Below the pieces are notes generated by a model. That model saw nothing but the letters and a program-made list of their open reading frames with translations. It had not been told where the DNA came from and did no database searches. From positions 59,267-123,266 of the forward strand of contig CAYPQD010000002.1 of the NCBI GenBank assembly GCA_964412785.1: DNA of 64,000 nt, given 5' to 3'. The DNA comes from UBA5336 sp964412785 (GTDB lineage: Bacteria > Pseudomonadota > Alphaproteobacteria > Caulobacterales > Hyphomonadaceae). The stretch's first letter is position 1. Every line of letters begins with the position of its first letter. A program made the translations under genes and the position numbers. Below are positions 1-8,642 of this stretch, piece after piece.

Positions 1-1
1 G

Positions 2-241
2 ATCGGCGCCTTCGACCTGGCCGACGTCTCCTCCAATAATGAGCTTGGCTATTTCGGCTGCTCGGTCCGTCACAACCTGGCTGCCATGATTGCCGATCCG
101 GGCGATCTGCTTGGTGAGCGCGAGATCGGACCGCGCGACAATCGCCGCCTGCAGGTGATCATGGATGCCTACCGCCAGGGCACGCCGACCGGCGCAGGCC
201 AGGGCGAGGAGGTCGTGAATGTCTCCGGCGTCGGCGGCTGA
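2..241 (+). CDS. cpaD: Pilus assembly protein CpaD, C-terminal part
   Basis: An open frame enters from the left edge and stops with TGA at 239-241; only the last 79 residues are present. They include a Cys (SNNELGYFGCSVRHN) followed by NLAAMIADPGDLL and RRLQVIMDAYRQG, the conserved C-terminal pattern of CpaD. CpaD is an outer-membrane-associated lipoprotein of the Flp/Tad pilus secretion machine. cpaE starts 28 bases downstream, matching the usual cpaD-cpaE order. The family call rests on the motif plus the neighbourhood; the lipobox and N-terminus lie outside the window. Confidence 0.85.
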   Translation: MGAFDLADVSSNNELGYFGCSVRHNLAAMIADPGDLLGEREIGPRDNRRLQVIMDAYRQGTPTGAGQGEEVVNVSGVGG

Positions 242-269
242 CCGAGAGTAGAAAGAGGACACCCTTCTG

Positions 270-1724
270 ATGGCCAAGGAAACCGCCCTCTACGACGACG
301 AGCTCGCCAGCGCCTTTGAGGAGGAGCCGGGCACGTTGGACGATGACGACGCCTCTCTGCTCGACCTTGATGACGAGGACGAGGACGCGGACGAGCTGCT
401 GGCATTTGCCATGCCGCCTGCGCGCGGGGCGTCCCCGGTGGCAGCGTCCGACCTGCCCCCGCCGGTCAATCCCGACCCGCCGCAAAAGGGTCTCGACGAC
501 GATGCGGCGATCTTCGACGCCCAGCCGGCCGGTGGAGACCGGGTTATCCCGGCGATCACGATCGCCGCCTTCCTGGAGCGCGACGAGACCGAGGCGCTGA
601 TCCGCACGGTTGCCGGCGACCGCCGGATGGGCCGCGCGATTGTCGATATTTATCGCGGCGGCCTCGACAGCGCGGTCGCGGAGCTGTCGCGCAATGCGAC
701 GCCGAACCTCCTCATCCTGGAATCGACGGCCGGCGCCCGCGAGATGATCGCCCAGATCGACCAGCTCGCCGAGCATTGCGACGAGGGCGTCGAGGTGATG
801 GTGATCGGCACCACAAATGATATCCAGCTCTACCGCCAGCTGACCGCCCGCGGCGTCAGCGAATACATTGTCCCGCCATTCCGCACGGTCAGCATCATTC
901 GCTCGATCGCCACCCTGTTCACCGACCCGGACGCGCCCTTTGTCGGGCGCACGATCGCGGTCGTGGGAGCCAAGGGCGGCGTCGGTGCGTCCACCATCGC
1001 CCACAATCTCGCCTGGTCGATCTCCGAGAACGCCCGCATCAACGCCACTCTGATGGACCTCGACGTCTCGTTCGGGACCACCGCCCTCGACTTCAACCAG
1101 GACCCGCAGCAATCGGTCGCCGACGCCCTTCTGGCACCGGAACGCGCCGACGACGCGGTGATCGAGCGCCTCCTCTCCAAGGCGACCGACCGCTTGTCCC
1201 TGTTCACCGCACCAGCGCAGGTCAACAGCCTCTACGACATCCCGTCGGAGGCCTACTCCACCGTCATCGAGGCGGTACGCCGCAATGTCCCGTTCGTGGT
1301 GCTGGACCTGCCACACCTGTGGAGCGAGTGGATGCAGGCGACGCTGGTCGGCGCCGACGAGGTGGTGCTGGTCTGCCAGCCGGACCTCGCCTCCCTGCGC
1401 AATGGCAAGAACATCCTCGACCAGGTCACGGCCAAGCGCCCCAATGACGCGCTGCCGCGCCTGGTACTCAACATGTGCGGCGTGCCGAAGCGGCCGGAAA
1501 TCCCGGTGCGGGACTTCGCAGCCGCCATGGGCGTGGAGCCGGACATCCTGCTGCCCTTCGATCCGCACCTGTTCGGCCTGGCGGCCAATAATGGCCAGAT
1601 GATTTCCGAGACTGATCCGACGGCGAAGCCGGCGCAGGCGATCGACCACCTGGCCTCGCTGATCACCGGCCAGACCGTCGAGCAGCGCGAGAAGTCGATC
1701 CTCAAGAAACTCTTCGGCAAATAG
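270..1724 (+). CDS. cpaE: Pilus assembly/localisation ATPase CpaE
   Basis: 484 residues. The N-terminus (about 24-45) is extremely acidic, mostly Asp/Glu. It is followed by a receiver-like domain (about 95-220) and a MinD/ParA-type ATPase domain with a deviant Walker A, GAKGGVGAST, near residues 233-242, and the DLDVSFG motif. CpaE proteins act at the inner membrane and pole to localise and assemble the Flp/Tad pilus apparatus. The ATG at 270 follows an AGAGGA ribosome site. cpaF follows after 26 bases, so the two are probably in one operon. The final residues (EKSILKKLFGK) form a basic amphipathic tail, a possible membrane-targeting helix by analogy with MinD; that last point is inference. 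Confidence 0.93.
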   Translation: MAKETALYDDELASAFEEEPGTLDDDDASLLDLDDEDEDADELLAFAMPPARGASPVAASDLPPPVNPDPPQKGLDDDAAIFDAQPAGGDRVIPAITIAAFLERDETEALIRTVAGDRRMGRAIVDIYRGGLDSAVAELSRNATPNLLILESTAGAREMIAQIDQLAEHCDEGVEVMVIGTTNDIQLYRQLTARGVSEYIVPPFRTVSIIRSIATLFTDPDAPFVGRTIAVVGAKGGVGASTIAHNLAWSISENARINATLMDLDVSFGTTALDFNQDPQQSVADALLAPERADDAVIERLLSKATDRLSLFTAPAQVNSLYDIPSEAYSTVIEAVRRNVPFVVLDLPHLWSEWMQATLVGADEVVLVCQPDLASLRNGKNILDQVTAKRPNDALPRLVLNMCGVPKRPEIPVRDFAAAMGVEPDILLPFDPHLFGLAANNGQMISETDPTAKPAQAIDHLASLITGQTVEQREKSILKKLFGK

Positions 1725-1750
1725 TCGACCCGGTCGCTTAGGAGAGGGAC

Positions 1751-3220
1751 ATGGCCTTTGGGAAACGCAGAGCCGGCGCACAGGCGACCGCGCGCCCCGC
1801 GCCTCAGTCCGAGGGCGCCGCAGCGGCCCCACTGCCGGGAGCGTCTGCGCTGGACATGGCGGCCGCGCGTGCGGCCGAGCCGGTCCTGTTGAAGCCACCG
1901 CCGGAGATCCCGGAGGAAAAGGTCAAGAAGGTCGATCAGCGTACTGAAGAGTACTACAAGACCAAGATGACGATCTTCAATGCGCTGATCGATACTATCG
2001 ATCTGTCGCAGCTGGCGCAGCTTGACCCGGAGAGCGCGCGCGAGGAAATCCGCGATATTGTCGTGGAGATCGTTTCTATCAAAAACGTCGTCATGTCGAT
2101 CTCCGAGCAGGAACAGCTGCTCGATGACATCTGCAATGACGTCCTCGGCTATGGCCCGCTTGAGCCGCTGCTGGCGCGCGACGACATTGCCGATATCATG
2201 GTGAACGGTGCCGACACCTGTTACATCGAAGTCAAGGGCAAGATCGAGCGGACCAATATCCGCTTCCGCGACAACGCCCAGCTGATGAACATCTGCCAGC
2301 GTATCGTCAGCCAGGTCGGCCGCCGGGTCGATGAAAGCTCGCCGATCTGTGACGCGCGCCTGCTCGATGGCTCGCGGGTCAACGTGATTGCCCCGCCGCT
2401 GGCGCTTGACGGCCCGACGCTCACCATCCGGAAGTTCAAGAAGGACAAGCTGCGGCTGAGCGACCTTGTCAATTTCGGCTCGGTCTCAGAGCCCGGCGCG
2501 GAGCTGTTGCGGATCATCGGCAATTGCCGCTGCAATGTCCTGATCTCTGGCGGTACCGGCTCGGGCAAGACGACACTGCTCAACTGCCTGACGGCCTTCA
2601 TCGATCCGGGCGAGCGTGTCGTCACCTGCGAGGACTCAGCGGAACTGCAGCTGCAGCAGCCGCACGTGGTGCGCCTTGAGACGCGCCCGCCGAATATCGA
2701 GGGCTCCGGCGCGATCACGATGCGCGACCTCGTCAAGAACTGCCTGCGGATGCGCCCTGAACGGATCATTGTCGGCGAGGTCCGCGGCCCGGAGGCGTTC
2801 GACCTGCTTCAGGCGATGAACACCGGTCACGACGGCTCGATGGGCACGCTGCACGCCAACACGCCGCGCGAGGCGCTGAGCCGGGTGGAATCGATGATCA
2901 CAATGGGCGGTTTCACCCTGCCTGCGAAGACCATCCGGGAGATGATTGTCGGCTCGATCGACGTCGTCGTACAGGCCTCGCGCCTGCGCGACGGCTCGCG
3001 CAAGATCATGTGCGTCACCGAAGTCATGGGCCTTGAAGGTGACACCATCGTCCTGCAGGACGTGATGAAGTACGAGATGGACAGCGACAATGGCGATGGC
3101 AAGATAAGAGGCCGCCATCGCGGCACCGGCATCGGCCGGCCGCGCTTCTGGGAACGCGCATCCTATTTCGGTCTGGAGAAGGACCTGGCCAAGGCGCTTG
3201 ATGCGCTGGAGGCGCAATGA
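1751..3220 (+). CDS. cpaF: Tad pilus secretion ATPase CpaF/TadA
   Basis: 489 residues, normal family length. The N-terminal 55 residues are low-complexity and Pro/Ala rich. A helical N-domain follows, then the secretion ATPase core with Walker A GGTGSGKTT (about 266-274), the Asp box with CEDSAELQL, Walker B-region MRPERIIVGEVRGPEA and the His box GHDGSMGTLHANTPREAL. It hydrolyses ATP to drive Flp pilin polymerisation at the inner membrane together with the two TadB/TadC platform proteins encoded next. A strong AGGAGAGGG site precedes ATG 1751. The stop overlaps the tadB start (ATGA), indicating translational coupling. Confidence 0.96.
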   Translation: MAFGKRRAGAQATARPAPQSEGAAAAPLPGASALDMAAARAAEPVLLKPPPEIPEEKVKKVDQRTEEYYKTKMTIFNALIDTIDLSQLAQLDPESAREEIRDIVVEIVSIKNVVMSISEQEQLLDDICNDVLGYGPLEPLLARDDIADIMVNGADTCYIEVKGKIERTNIRFRDNAQLMNICQRIVSQVGRRVDESSPICDARLLDGSRVNVIAPPLALDGPTLTIRKFKKDKLRLSDLVNFGSVSEPGAELLRIIGNCRCNVLISGGTGSGKTTLLNCLTAFIDPGERVVTCEDSAELQLQQPHVVRLETRPPNIEGSGAITMRDLVKNCLRMRPERIIVGEVRGPEAFDLLQAMNTGHDGSMGTLHANTPREALSRVESMITMGGFTLPAKTIREMIVGSIDVVVQASRLRDGSRKIMCVTEVMGLEGDTIVLQDVMKYEMDSDNGDGKIRGRHRGTGIGRPRFWERASYFGLEKDLAKALDALEAQ

Positions 3221-4245
3221 TGGACCAGCAACACATGCTGCTTTACGGGCTGGCGGGGTTGGCCTTCCTGGCGGTGGCCGGGATCGGGTTTGCCTTCACC
3301 GGCAGCGGTGAGAACGCGTCCGCGGCCCGGCGCGCGCGCCAGTACCAGACCCGCCACAAGACCGCAGCGAGCAAGCGGGCCCGCGAGGACACCAGCAACC
3401 GGCGGCGCCAGACCCAGCAGATGCTGTCGACCCTGCGCAAGGACAACAAGCGCCGCGCGCTGATGCCGCGCGACCTGTCCACCAGGCTGCAGCAGGCCGG
3501 CCTCGACGTGCCGGTACCGATGTTCTGGGCGTTCTGCATCGTTCTTGGCGTCTCCATGGGCGTGCTTGTCTACATGTCCGGCGCCGATGGCATGACCATT
3601 CGCGGCGTCGAGCTGCGCTCGCGCCCGGCCATCATCGGCGCGGCGGTGTTTGCCGGCATTATCGGCATGCCGCGCTGGCTGCTCGGCATGCTGGCCAAGA
3701 TGCGGGCGAAAAAATTGCTCAACCAGTTCGCCGACGCCATCGACATCATCGTTCGGGGCGTGAAGTCCGGCCTGCCACTGAACGAGTGCCTGCGGATCAT
3801 CGCCCGCGAGAGCCCGGCACCGCTCGGCCCGGAAGTACGCCAGCTCACTGACAATCTGCAGATGGGCAACACGCTGGATCAAGCGCTGCGCAAGTTCCAC
3901 CTGCGGGTGCCGCTGTCGGAGGTGAACTTCTTCGCCATCGTCCTGACCATCCAGTCCAAGTCGGGCGGCAACCTTTCAGAAGCGCTCGGCAACCTCTCTG
4001 CCGTCATCCGCTCACGGAAGATGATGCGCGAGAAGATCAAGGCGCTGTCGTCTGAAGCCAAGGCCTCCGCATTGATCATCGGCTGCCTGCCCTTTGCCGT
4101 GTCGGGCATGCTGTTCGTGACCTCGCCCGACTACATCAACCTGCTGTTCACCACGCCGACCGGCCACGTCATCCTCGCCATGGGCGCAGGGCTGATGTTT
4201 GTCGGCGTCACCGTGATGCGCAAGATGATCAGTTTCGACATCTAG
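3217..4245 (+). CDS. tadB: Type II secretion F-family platform protein TadB
   Basis: 342 residues. There is an N-terminal membrane helix (about 7-27), a basic cytoplasmic stretch, paired hydrophobic segments around 105-160, then the T2SSF cytoplasmic domain (FADAIDIIVRGVKSGLPLNECL, about 170-290) and two C-terminal membrane segments. These proteins form the inner-membrane platform on which the CpaF ATPase works. The start codon overlaps the cpaF stop. The DAIDIIVRGVKSGL and KSGGNLSEALGNLS signatures are typical of TadB, distinguishing it from the neighbouring TadC. Confidence 0.93.
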   Translation: MMDQQHMLLYGLAGLAFLAVAGIGFAFTGSGENASAARRARQYQTRHKTAASKRAREDTSNRRRQTQQMLSTLRKDNKRRALMPRDLSTRLQQAGLDVPVPMFWAFCIVLGVSMGVLVYMSGADGMTIRGVELRSRPAIIGAAVFAGIIGMPRWLLGMLAKMRAKKLLNQFADAIDIIVRGVKSGLPLNECLRIIARESPAPLGPEVRQLTDNLQMGNTLDQALRKFHLRVPLSEVNFFAIVLTIQSKSGGNLSEALGNLSAVIRSRKMMREKIKALSSEAKASALIIGCLPFAVSGMLFVTSPDYINLLFTTPTGHVILAMGAGLMFVGVTVMRKMISFDI

Positions 4246-4260
4246 GGGAGGGGCCGCAGC

Positions 4261-5232
4261 ATGTTGGACGTCACCGCCATTTCACAGGCCCTTACCAGCC
4301 CGGCGACCGTGGCGTCGATGCTGGCGGCGCTGGCGGCGTTCGCCACCGTGACGTCGGTCATGCTGCCGGCCCTGCGCGGCGACAAGCTGGAAGCGCGCCT
4401 CAAGGCGGTCGCCGACCGGCGCGAACAGCTGCGCAAGCAGAACCGTGCCGCGCTGGAGCCGCAGGCGAGGCTGCGCCGGGAGTCGAAGGGCTTCATGAGC
4501 GACATTTCCAAGCGGCTGCAATTGCAGAAGCTGCTTGAGGACCCGAATGTCGAGACCATGCTCACCAAGGCTGGCCTGCGTGGGCCGGGGCCGCTGGCGG
4601 CGTTCTATTTCGGCCGGTTCTCCATGCCCTTCGTGTTTGCCGCGCTGGTGTTCTTCTACATATTCTTCGTCAATGACTTCGGCCTGCAGCCGATTGCCAA
4701 GTATGGCATGCTGATCGTCGGGGCGGGTGCGGGCTTCTATGCGCCCAACCTCTATGTCGCCCAGCTTGCCCAGAAGCGCCAGGCATCCCTGATGAAGGCC
4801 TTCCCGGACGCGCTCGACATGCTGCTGATCTGCGTGGAAGCAGGCATGTCGATCGAAATGGCCTTTCAGAAGGTCGGCCACGAGATCGGTGCGGCCTCCA
4901 CCGAGCTGGCGGAGGAATTCACGCTGACCACGGCAGAGTTGTCCTTCCTGCCGGAGCGCCGCATTGCCTTCGACAATCTCGCCAAGCGCACCGGCCATGA
5001 GGGCGTCAAGGCGGTTTGTATGGCGCTGTCCCAGGCGGAACGCTATGGCACGCCGCTTGGCGATGCGCTGCGCGTGATGTCGAAGGAAAATCGCGACATG
5101 CGGATGCAGGAGGCGGAGAAGAAGGCTGCGGCCCTTCCGGCAAAGCTGACCGTGCCGATGATCCTGTTCTTCCTGCCGGTGCTCTTCCTCGTCGTCCTCG
5201 GCCCGGCCTATATTCAGGTCACGTCCATGTAG
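4261..5232 (+). CDS. tadC: Type II secretion F-family platform protein TadC
   Basis: 323 residues, preceded by a GGGGAGGGG ribosome site. It has an N-terminal membrane helix, a charged loop, two membrane segments near 120-165, the T2SSF domain (FPDALDMLLICVEAGMSIEMAFQKV) and a last hydrophobic segment (PMILFFLPVLFLVVLGPAYI). It pairs with TadB as the inner-membrane assembly platform of the Flp pilus. It is the last gene of the cpa/tad run in this window: the next gene is a CoA-transferase, and no TadD-like TPR protein follows. Confidence 0.93.
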   Translation: MLDVTAISQALTSPATVASMLAALAAFATVTSVMLPALRGDKLEARLKAVADRREQLRKQNRAALEPQARLRRESKGFMSDISKRLQLQKLLEDPNVETMLTKAGLRGPGPLAAFYFGRFSMPFVFAALVFFYIFFVNDFGLQPIAKYGMLIVGAGAGFYAPNLYVAQLAQKRQASLMKAFPDALDMLLICVEAGMSIEMAFQKVGHEIGAASTELAEEFTLTTAELSFLPERRIAFDNLAKRTGHEGVKAVCMALSQAERYGTPLGDALRVMSKENRDMRMQEAEKKAAALPAKLTVPMILFFLPVLFLVVLGPAYIQVTSM

Positions 5233-5266
5233 GCGCGCGCGGCCGGCTTGACCTGGCGCGGGCAGG

Positions 5267-6475
5267 GTGAGCGAATGGCAGGCGATGACTGAAGCGCCTC
5301 CCCTGCATGGCCTGCGCGTCCTCGAACTCGGCCAGCTGATCGCCGGACCGTTCTGCGGGCAGCTGCTTGCCGATTTCGGGGCCGACTTGATCAAGGTCGA
5401 GGCGCCTGACAGCCCGGACCCCGCACGCGGCTGGGGCGCGGTGAAGAAGGACGGTATCGGCCTGTTCTGGCCGGTGATCGCCCGGGGCAAGCGTTCGCTG
5501 ACCCTCAATCTGCGGGTTCCAGCCGGCCAGGAACTCCTCAGGCAGCTCGCCACCACGGCCGATGTTCTGGTGGAGAATTTCCGTCCCGGCACACTGGAGC
5601 GCTGGGGCCTCGGGCCGGACGCGCTGCACGCGGTCAATCCCCGCCTGATCATCACCCGTGTCTCCGGCTATGGCCAGACCGGCCCGGAGGCCGGCAAGGC
5701 GGGTTATGCCAGCGTCGGCGAGGCAAAGGGCGGGCTGCGCCACCTGATCGGCGAGCCGGACCGCCCGCCGGCACGCGCCGGGGTGTCCCTCGGCGATACC
5801 ATGACCGGCACCTTCGCCGCGCTTGGCACCATGATGGCGCTGCAGGCCCGCGCTCGGACCGGCCGCGGCCAGGTCGTCGATGCCGCGATCTATGAGAGCG
5901 TCATGGCGTTCATGGAGAGCCTGATCCCGGAATACGCGCTCATGGGCCATGTCCGTGAGCGCTCCGGCGCGATCCTGCCGAAGGTCGCCCCGTCGGGCGC
6001 CTATCCCTGCGCAGACGGGATGGTGGTGATCGGTGCCAATCAGGACACATTGTTTCGCCGCCTGTCGGAGATGTGCGGCGCCGACTGGGCCGATGACCCG
6101 CGCTATGCAACGCATGACGCGCGCGGCGACAACCAGGCAGAACTCGACATGCTGATCGCCGGCTGGACCTGCCAGCGCACAATGGCGCAGGTGCGCGCGC
6201 TGGCCGACGCCCATGCGGTGCCGTGCGGTCCGATCAATACCGCCCGCGAGATGCTGGCGGATGCCCATATCGCCGCCCGCGAGGCGATTGTACGCGTCAC
6301 CGATCCGGTGCTTGGCGCAGTGCCGATGCAGGCTGTGGTGCCGAGGCTCGGCGACACGCCCGGTCGGGTTCGGTCAACCGGCCCTGACCTTGGCGCCGAT
6401 ACCGACGCGATCCTGGGCGCTCTAGGCCTTGATCGGGACGCTATTGCCGCATTGCGGCGCGACGGGGTGGTCTGA
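5267..6475 (+). CDS. CaiB/BaiF family CoA-transferase
   Basis: 402 residues from GTG 5267; an in-frame ATG at 5285 (MTEAPPLHGLRVLEL) is the alternative start and aligns better with the usual family N-terminus. Family III CoA-transferases move CoA between carboxylic acids through an aspartyl-CoA intermediate. Here GRGQVVDAAIYESV carries the expected catalytic Asp (about residue 205). The opening GLRVLELGQLIAGPFCGQLLADFGADLIKVE, described here only in part, is the family hallmark. Substrates cannot be told from sequence. It sits 34 bases after tadC but has no obvious pilus role. Confidence 0.88.
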   Translation: MSEWQAMTEAPPLHGLRVLELGQLIAGPFCGQLLADFGADLIKVEAPDSPDPARGWGAVKKDGIGLFWPVIARGKRSLTLNLRVPAGQELLRQLATTADVLVENFRPGTLERWGLGPDALHAVNPRLIITRVSGYGQTGPEAGKAGYASVGEAKGGLRHLIGEPDRPPARAGVSLGDTMTGTFAALGTMMALQARARTGRGQVVDAAIYESVMAFMESLIPEYALMGHVRERSGAILPKVAPSGAYPCADGMVVIGANQDTLFRRLSEMCGADWADDPRYATHDARGDNQAELDMLIAGWTCQRTMAQVRALADAHAVPCGPINTAREMLADAHIAAREAIVRVTDPVLGAVPMQAVVPRLGDTPGRVRSTGPDLGADTDAILGALGLDRDAIAALRRDGVV

Positions 6476-6484
6476 TGCACAGGC

Positions 6485-6964
6485 TCAGGCGCTGGCGAGC
6501 CGACCGTTCAGCTGCAGCATGCGCAGGTTGAGAAGACCCGCCACGGTCACCCACGCGAGATAGGGCAGCTGCAGGGCCGCCGCGACCAGGCTCACCGGTG
6601 CGAACAGGGCAATGACGCAGACGATCGAGGTCCACAACAGGCCGACATCGACCAGTGCCCAGTCCATCCGCCGCAGCCCGAAGAACAGCGCCGACCACAA
6701 GGCGTTGATGACGAGGCTTGCGCCATAGACCGCGAGCGGCAGCGCTGCCGCTGTCCCCGCCGCCTGCCAGACCAGCCAGCCGGACACGGCGTTGAGGATG
6801 AACAGAATGGACCACGTGACCGGGAACGCCCAGTTGGGCGGCGTCCAGGGAGGCTTGGCGAGACCCTGATACCAGTGGCCGGGCTTGAAGATGCCGCCAG
6901 TTGAGGCCGCCGCCAGATTGATGACGACGAAGGCGGCAAGCGAGAGGAGCGAGGCCGGAAGCAT
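6485..6964 (-). CDS. tspO: TspO/MBR family membrane protein
   Basis: 159 residues, five predicted membrane helices. Family signatures are KPPWTPPNWAFPVTW after helix 1 and the C-terminal LPYLAWVTVAGLLNLRM, where the family normally has its cholesterol/porphyrin recognition region. TspO proteins bind tetrapyrroles and modulate photopigment or stress responses in alphaproteobacteria. The gene converges on the CoA-transferase (9-base gap) and is divergent from hisI. No photosynthesis genes are visible nearby, so a stress or porphyrin role is more likely than photopigment control (inference). Confidence 0.93.
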   Translation of the reverse strand: MLPASLLSLAAFVVINLAAASTGGIFKPGHWYQGLAKPPWTPPNWAFPVTWSILFILNAVSGWLVWQAAGTAAALPLAVYGASLVINALWSALFFGLRRMDWALVDVGLLWTSIVCVIALFAPVSLVAAALQLPYLAWVTVAGLLNLRMLQLNGRLASA

Positions 6965-7066
6965 GCGCAGTCAATCGTCCTTTGATCGGGCTATCTGTTG
7001 ATATATGGGATCACCATGCCTGATATGCACGCCAAAAGGCGCCATTGAGCGAGGGAGATGCCGTCA

Positions 7067-7474
7067 ATGACCACTGTTTTCGCCGCTCCCGCCCATGATC
7101 GCGCCGAACAGGAAGCCGGCGATTGCCTGCGCCCGCGTTTCGACGAGCGCGGGCTGATCGCTGCCATCGCCCAGGATGCGGAGACGGGCGACGTGTTGAT
7201 GCTGGCCTTCATGAATGCCGAGGCGCTGGCGGCGACACTCGCGACCGGGCGGGCGACCTACTGGTCACGCTCGCGCCAGGCGCTGTGGGTCAAGGGCGAG
7301 ACCTCCGGCCACGTCCAGGAGGTGGTGGAGGTGCGCATCGACTGCGACCAGGATGCGGTACTCCTGCGCGTGCGCCCGGCGGGGCCGGCCTGCCATACCG
7401 GCGCGCGCACGTGTTTCTACCGGACGGTGCAGCCGGGACACACCCTGATTGGCGCGGACGCGGAATCTGAGTAA
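7067..7474 (+). CDS. hisI: Phosphoribosyl-AMP cyclohydrolase HisI
   Basis: 135 residues from ATG 7067. An in-frame ATG at 7058 directly abuts the GAGGGAG ribosome site, whereas 7067 lies at normal spacing, so 7067 is preferred. HisI opens the purine ring of phosphoribosyl-AMP in step three of histidine synthesis. The zinc/substrate signature is present: MLAFMNAEAL, YWSRSRQALWVKGETSGH, DCDQDAVLL and the Cys-containing CHTGARTCFYR. It is a stand-alone HisI without the HisE domain, and no other his gene is in the window. Confidence 0.95.
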   Translation: MTTVFAAPAHDRAEQEAGDCLRPRFDERGLIAAIAQDAETGDVLMLAFMNAEALAATLATGRATYWSRSRQALWVKGETSGHVQEVVEVRIDCDQDAVLLRVRPAGPACHTGARTCFYRTVQPGHTLIGADAESE

Positions 7475-7510
7475 TCCTTCCTTGCAGCAGTTGAAAACGA
7501 AGGCGGAACC

Positions 7511-8440
7511 ATGACCCGATGCCTCATTGCGGCCGCACTGGCGTTCAGCCCTGTCGCTTGTGGAAGCGGGGACACCCCGTCCGGGCCGCCGGCCGAAGAG
7601 GCCCAGCCGGCCGCCGCGTCGGCTGGGCAGGTCGAGACTCGCGCCGGCCCTGTTGCAGCGATCGAAATGCACGTTCTCGACTGTGGAACAATCGAGATCT
7701 CGGACCTTGATGCGTTCTCCATGGCCGGTGACTTTGCCGGCCAGACCGACACCTTCACCAACACCTGCTGGCTGGTCCGCCATCCGCAGGGAGACTTCCT
7801 CTGGGACCTTGGCCTGCCGGGGATCCTTGCCGGGCAGCGGCCTCAGGAGAACGGCATCTTCACTGTCTCGATGGATGAGAGCCTGACCGCCCAGCTGCGT
7901 TCGCGCGGCCTGTCGCCGGCCGATATCGAGCTGCTGGCAATCTCCCACAGCCATTTCGACCATACCGGCCAGATCGACCAGGTTCAGGGCGCCAAATGGA
8001 TCGTCCACGCGGACGAGCTGGCAGCGATGTTTCCGCCCGTGGAACCCGGCGAGGACGCGCCGGCCGATGCGGCGACGCAGTTCGCCGGCTTCGAGCCGCT
8101 GCAGCGGGAGGTTTTCCTCGGCGAGTATGACGTCTTCGGAGATGGCTCGGTGGTGATCTTCGAGACGCCGGGCCACACGCCGGGCCACACCTCGCTGGAG
8201 GTAAACCTGCCACAGACCGGCCCTGTCCTGCTATCGGGCGACATGTACCACCGCACCGAGAGCCGCCAGCTCCGGAGCGTGCCGCGTTTCAATGCCGATG
8301 TGGCCGGCACCCTCGATCCGGGGACCGAGACGCTCGCTTCCATGACCCGGTTCGAGGCGCGCGCGGCGGCCCTCGGCGCGAGGGTGATCATCCAGCACGA
8401 GATCGACGACATCGCCGCCCTGCCTGACGTCATGCGCTGA
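7511..8440 (+). CDS. Secreted metallo-beta-lactamase-fold hydrolase, lactonase-like
   Basis: 309 residues. It starts with a signal sequence ending SPVACGSG. The Cys could be lipidated, though the Pro at -3 is atypical for a lipobox. The MBL metal-binding motif is SHSHFDHTG (HxHxDH), followed by a second-shell GHTPGHTSLE and LLSGDMYH. The spacing resembles AHL lactonase-like (AttM/AiiA) members of the family, but acyl-homoserine lactone is only one possible substrate. A good AAGGCGGA ribosome site precedes ATG 7511. It follows hisI by 36 bases, probably as an independent unit. Confidence 0.85.
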   Translation: MTRCLIAAALAFSPVACGSGDTPSGPPAEEAQPAAASAGQVETRAGPVAAIEMHVLDCGTIEISDLDAFSMAGDFAGQTDTFTNTCWLVRHPQGDFLWDLGLPGILAGQRPQENGIFTVSMDESLTAQLRSRGLSPADIELLAISHSHFDHTGQIDQVQGAKWIVHADELAAMFPPVEPGEDAPADAATQFAGFEPLQREVFLGEYDVFGDGSVVIFETPGHTPGHTSLEVNLPQTGPVLLSGDMYHRTESRQLRSVPRFNADVAGTLDPGTETLASMTRFEARAAALGARVIIQHEIDDIAALPDVMR

Positions 8441-8486
8441 GCGCGCCGGTTCGACGATGCCCGCATCGCCGCACGCCGCGCTCCTC

Positions 8487-8541
8487 GCCCTGACGAAAAA
8501 TCCAAGCGGCCAAGTCGGTCAATCTGGTCGGAAACCGCCCT
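8487..8541 (+). repeat. 55-bp dispersed repeat, copy A
   Basis: Begins GCCCTGACGAAAAA and ends GGTCGGAAACCGCCCT. A second copy in the opposite orientation lies at 49483-49537; by direct comparison 48 of 55 positions match with no gaps, and the similarity ends abruptly at both sides. It lies in the gap between the convergent hydrolase gene and dnaN. The rest of this 200-base gap (8441-8642) shows no gene. Confidence 0.85.
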
Positions 8542-8642
8542 GTAGCAGCGCCCGGCCGGATGCACCCATCGCGCCGCGACAGATCTGTGTTTTTACGCGT
8601 TTGCGGACGGCGAACCGGTTCCCACTTCGCCTGGAAAACGCC

